Source of the DNA: Sipunculus nudus
Lineage: Eukaryota > Annelida > Sipuncula > Golfingiida > Sipunculidae
Reading direction: 5' to 3'
Length of the DNA: 64,000 nt
NCBI GenBank assembly: GCA_026874595.1
Contig: CM049322.1
Span: 52,603,386 to 52,667,385, forward strand
The notes below the pieces were generated by a model. It was not told where the DNA came from and did no database searches. It saw only the letters and a program-made list of their open reading frames with translations. The translations under genes were made by a program, and so were the position numbers. This document shows, piece after piece, positions 60,418 through 64,000 of the stretch (position 1 is the first letter of the stretch; each line of letters opens with the position of its first letter).

Positions 60418-62250
60418 TTTCTGGTGGAATAGTAAAGCTTGACAAGGTTATTCCAAAATTAATTCATTTAAATCAAACAGGTTACGTAAAAGGAAGGGAT
60501 ATATTTACTAATATAAGGCTACTAAATGAAGTAATTTTACATACAGAAGAACATATGATGGTAGGCCTAATTCTTGCATTAGATTATGAGAAAGCTTTTG
60601 ACAGCTTGGAATGGCCTTTTTTAATTTCTGTATTAAAATTTTTCAATTTTGGAGCATCCTTTATTACTTGGATAAAAACCCTGTATAACAATATAAGCAG
60701 CTGTGTCATTAATAATGGAACAACTTCCCAATATTTTCCCGTAAAGAGAGGAGTGCGCCAAGGCGATCCTTTATCCCCATATCTTTTTATTCTGTGCATA
60801 GAACTTTTAGCAATAAAGATAAGAAAAAATAAAAAAAAATTATAGGAGGAGATATTTATGGTCAAGAAATAAAGCTGATGTTATTCGCTGATGATATAAC
60901 AGCAGTAGTTAAAAATATTGAATCAGCAAAAGAATTATTATGAGAAGCAGACAAATTTAGAAAGGTATCAGGATTAAAATTGAATATTAATAAAACGGAA
61001 GCAATGTGGATAGGCTCAAAAAGAAATGAACTCACAATACCCTTACATATAAAATGGCCAGAAGATGGTATTAAAATATTAGGTATAAATTTTTCATGTA
61101 ATGTAGAAAAAGCTGTCCATCTGAAATTCGATGAGAAAATAAGGAAGATGAAAATAGCTGCCCAGATCTGGAAAACTAGAAATTTGGCCTTAATTGGTAA
61201 AATACAAATAATTAAGTCATATCTTATATCTAAATTCCAGTATATTTTTACATGCATCACAGTACCCCGTAAAAATATCTGTTGGAAATAAACAGAACAA
61301 TATTTGAGTTTCTATGGAACTCAAAAAAGGAAAAACTTAAAAGAACTTTAATGATACAACCAATTAAATATGGAGAACTTAATGTACCTCATACAGAAAG
61401 TGTGATACAAACATATTTAATTTCATGGCTGAAAAAATATGAAAAAAATAGAGAGAATCAGCTGATGATTATTTGGGATGAGATATTTAAAGATAATGGA
61501 ATGGATCTGAGCCTTTTGTTAAAATGTGAATGTAGTAATGAATTTATTTCAATGCTTAATGTAAATATATTCTATATAGATCTTTTAAAAGCCTGGAATA
61601 AAGTTAGATACAAGAGAAGCTTCATGCATCAAGTCATTTGGTTTAATGAGAATATAGGCTCATGCAGCAAAGTTTATTTCAGTAAGAGTTTGTATGAGGC
61701 AGGGCTGATTTATGTTAAAGATGCGTTTGATAATAATGGAAATGTTGTACCCTTCACCACATGGCAGAATAGAAGTGTTAATTTGTTAGAGTATATAAAA
61801 TGGAGGGCAATTGTTCAAAAAGTAAAAAGTTCATGTATGTATCTAGAAACAGAGAGGATTAACTCAAAGGAAGAAATTCCTAGTTTTACTTTAGGTGAAC
61901 TTGATAATGGTAAAGTATTAGATCTGAAATCCTGTAATTCAAAAAAGATTTATGAAATATTGGTCAGCTCAGTAGATTCTACATGTAAACACCTTGTCCC
62001 AAGAATTTTTAGATTTTGTGATACATGTAGTTTAGAAAATATTGAATGGGAGAAAGTCTTTCAGTTAGCTTTCAAAGTTTGTATAGATACTAAAACCAGA
62101 TGTTTTCAGTTTAAAATATTGCACAATATTTCAGCTAATAATTATTGGTTAAACAAATGGGGAATAATAGATATTAATCTCTGTACATTTTGTCAACTGG
62201 AGACTGAGACTGTTGAGCATCTTTACTGGTCTTGTTTCTTACTGCTACAA
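60418..62250 (+). mobile_element. 5'-truncated L1/Tx1-like LINE fragment
   Basis: Reverse transcriptase starts abruptly with KLDKVIPKLIHLNQTGYVKG, then LALDYEKAFDSLEW, VKRGVRQGDPLSPYLFILCI and LMLFADDIT (catalytic FADD). It continues with LKLNINKTEAMWIGS and the L1-like segment IKILGINFSC...LIGKIQIIKSYLIS. The C-terminus (61282-62250) ends in CTFCQLETETVEHLYWSC. Breaks at 60843 (frameshift/TAG), 60943 (TGA) and about 61285 disable it. The RT reading frame is fused in frame to the YqaJ ORF upstream. The sequence after about 62250 no longer looks like LINE. Confidence 0.85.
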
Positions 62251-62459
62251 TATAAACAAAAGTCCGATGCAGTTGTCAGGTTGTTACTCTGTAATATGTG
62301 CAGAGCCAAACTGGTTCCAAAGTCAACACTGTTGCAAGCGCGTGTTCCATTGAGCTGCTGAGTAGGCCACTGGGGAAAAATGTACCCCGTGTCTTGTTTG
62401 ATATCATGATCTTTTCAGGGGTTGTCAGTAACTAAACAAATGAGAGAGAAACTGTCGTA

Positions 62460-62616
62460 ACAGAAACACGAGGAAAAAGTATAATAGCAAATGACACTCA
62501 CCGTTGAAGATAAAGCGTTCTGGCACCTCTGTATTTGTGTTTGTAAATCCTGGTGACGTTGAGCTGGCTGTGGACTGTGCGGCCTCCCACACGCCTTGAT
62601 CCATCGGTAACATTCC
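62460..62616 (-). CDS. first coding exon of an unidentified minus-strand gene
   Basis: An ATG near 62613 opens MLPMDQGVWEAAQSTASSTS, then PGFTNTNTEVPERFIFN, ending at a strong donor AACG|GTGAGT near 62501. Upstream sequence to about 62830 would be 5'UTR below a well-formed promoter. The other two frames stay open by chance and lack promoter logic. Downstream exons would have to lie beyond the LINE and SWIM pseudogene and were not identified. Confidence 0.4.
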
Positions 62617-62774
62617 GCCAGTTCAGTCTTCGGGATTAACATAAGCCTGGCCCCTCCATACCCTTTCAGGGGAACTCTGGTCACCGTTGCACGTTCCCCA
62701 TGAACTTCTAAGAACCATCGTTCGTGGAAGCAAAGGAGCACAAAACAAGGTACTGTCATATCCACGAGCGCACG

Positions 62775-62856
62775 GTCCCACAAAGTTGTGGGACAATATG
62801 GCGGACACTTTACACGTGGCGATCACGTCATAAATGTCGTAATCTGATTGGCCAAT
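62775..62856 (-). promoter_or_regulatory. compact promoter with CCAAT, CRE, E-box and YY1-like motifs
   Basis: Within 82 bp are a palindromic CCAAT box (ATTGGCCAAT, 62847-62856), a CRE/ATF-like TCACGTCA (62823-62830), a USF/Myc-type CACGTG (62813-62818), a YY1-like ATGGCGG (62798-62804), and a perfect inverted repeat with arms GTCCCACAA and TTGTGGGAC (62775-62794). Such clustering is typical of constitutive animal promoters. It lies directly upstream of the minus-strand first exon, and a bidirectional role is possible. Confidence 0.5.
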
Positions 62857-62879
62857 TGGTTACGCATGATTGACAGGTC

Positions 62880-64000
62880 GAAAAAGTCCATTGGAATAAT
62901 AGGGTAAAACCTACACGGGCACAAATCACAAAGCCGTATAGCAATGGTGTGATATAAGTCCGTCAGCTTTTCTTATCAATATATCAATATATGTTATAAC
63001 TATGTGTAAAGATGGACAAAATTGGCCAAAATCCACAACTGGAGGCTCCACCTGTGTTTTAGTTACCATATGCGTGTGTCACGTATGTCTGTGTGTTTTA
63101 TGGGTTAATTCCGAATTGCACTTTGAACACTCTGGCCATTTAAGCAGTGGTGGGGTAACTAATGGAAACGATGAAGTTACTTGCATCATCCCTGTTTATA
63201 TCCCTGTCACTATGCAGATTTAGAAAAAAATTGGCATGTTTAGAACATGTCAGGCACAGTGATACTTTGACCCTGGTTAATGCCCTCTACCACGGAACTC
63301 AGACACAACGGAAGGCGTTTTTGTTTAGCAAATGCTGTATGAATTCTTACTTTATTTTGCGTATTTATATTGGTATTGGATTAAACAATCACTTGGTAAA
63401 TTGGGAAGAGGAGGTGGGTGTTCACCTAGGTAGATGATACGGTTGACCTCCATGCGAGACATATCAGTTATACAATCATATCAGTGGTCTAGATGTTTGT
63501 AGAATAGACCACATAGTTCATTGCACATCACTTAGGCGTCATACGATGGTTCTTTAGACAGTAATTGTAAAATTATTTGCAATAAAGGGACAAAGTCCAA
63601 CCTTACTTTATAGCACAATCTGAAGTATGCCGGAGAGACAGTAGATGTACAGAGGTATGAGATATTGATCAAGTACAATCGATTCTTACTACAACGGCTG
63701 GTCGTTTGATCTTCAATTTGCTATAGCAGCACATATAACAGTTTTCCAATACTTTTTCCGACTTCTGTCCTGCAGTTTTGTCCCTCGGCTTGTTTTCCTT
63801 CGTTGTGTTTACCGTTCGCGTTGATCAGGGTTCCTCCCCAATTTCTCTAATTTTTCTTAATATCTTCTGTCCTCACAAGTTTCAGTCGTTAAAGTATGCT
63901 CCGTAGTACTATACCTTATGTTAACTTAATGACACGTTAAACTTTTTTTGGGTGATAGACATTCCAGGTGACCAAGACCAAAATATTTTCCTCTGGCCTT
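62880..64000. other. no gene recognised
   Basis: Small ORFs only; no domain, splice or repeat support. The far side of the 62.8-kb promoter would drive into this stretch if it is bidirectional. Confidence 0.3.

Overview
This is a eukaryotic, animal-type window. It is AT-rich and intron-bearing, with abundant (TA)n microsatellites, a tRNA-type SINE, two LINEs and a decayed hAT transposon. The gene repertoire (LicD-type Golgi transferase, C-type lectin domains, CARD and NACHT innate-immune domains, a SAP/SWIM/YqaJ protein) suggests a lophotrochozoan, most likely a mollusc. That assignment is an inference; no species marker is visible.

Layout. 1-18 kb is gene-poor: tandem repeats (62-bp unit at 542-890, 16-bp unit at 2380-2443, 36-bp minisatellite at 10060-10760, a ~0.7-kb tandem duplication at 16.74-18.06 kb), an unclassified dispersed repeat seen four times, a SINE at 2.79-3.02 kb, and one clear coding exon, a LicD/FKRP-like type II membrane protein on the minus strand (4624-5619). 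18.9-21 kb holds minus-strand exon-like ORFs, including a tetraspanin-like exon and a CARD-like exon. A broken hAT (ZMYM1-like) transposase occupies 21.0-23.7 kb. 23.7-27.5 kb has no recognisable gene but carries a ZNF143/ETS-like promoter motif.

The centre of interest is 27.5-43.2 kb. On the minus strand I can place twelve exons that join in frame. In gene order they encode a signal peptide, two C-type lectin domains, one transmembrane segment, two CARDs and a NACHT-LRR module. This would be one predicted protein of about 1,290-1,310 residues: an extracellular lectin receptor fused to an intracellular NLR. A plus-strand LINE (35.2-39.8 kb) lies in the large intron between the transmembrane exon and the first CARD exon. 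The within-half joins are strong. The join between the lectin half and the NLR half rests on strand, order and phase compatibility and needs transcript evidence.

43.2-56 kb is mostly non-coding, with a degenerate ~150-bp tandem array at 46.2-47.1 kb, a possible terminal exon near 47.6 kb and a long (GA)n tract. 56.4-57.9 kb has Cys/His-rich exon-like ORFs of unknown identity. 58.4-60.4 kb is a decaying SAP-SWIM-YqaJ gene interrupted by an L1/Tx1-like LINE fragment (60.4-62.25 kb). A well-formed promoter and first coding exon of an unidentified minus-strand gene lie at 62.4-62.9 kb.

Mapping is by eye; splice-site coordinates may be off by a base.
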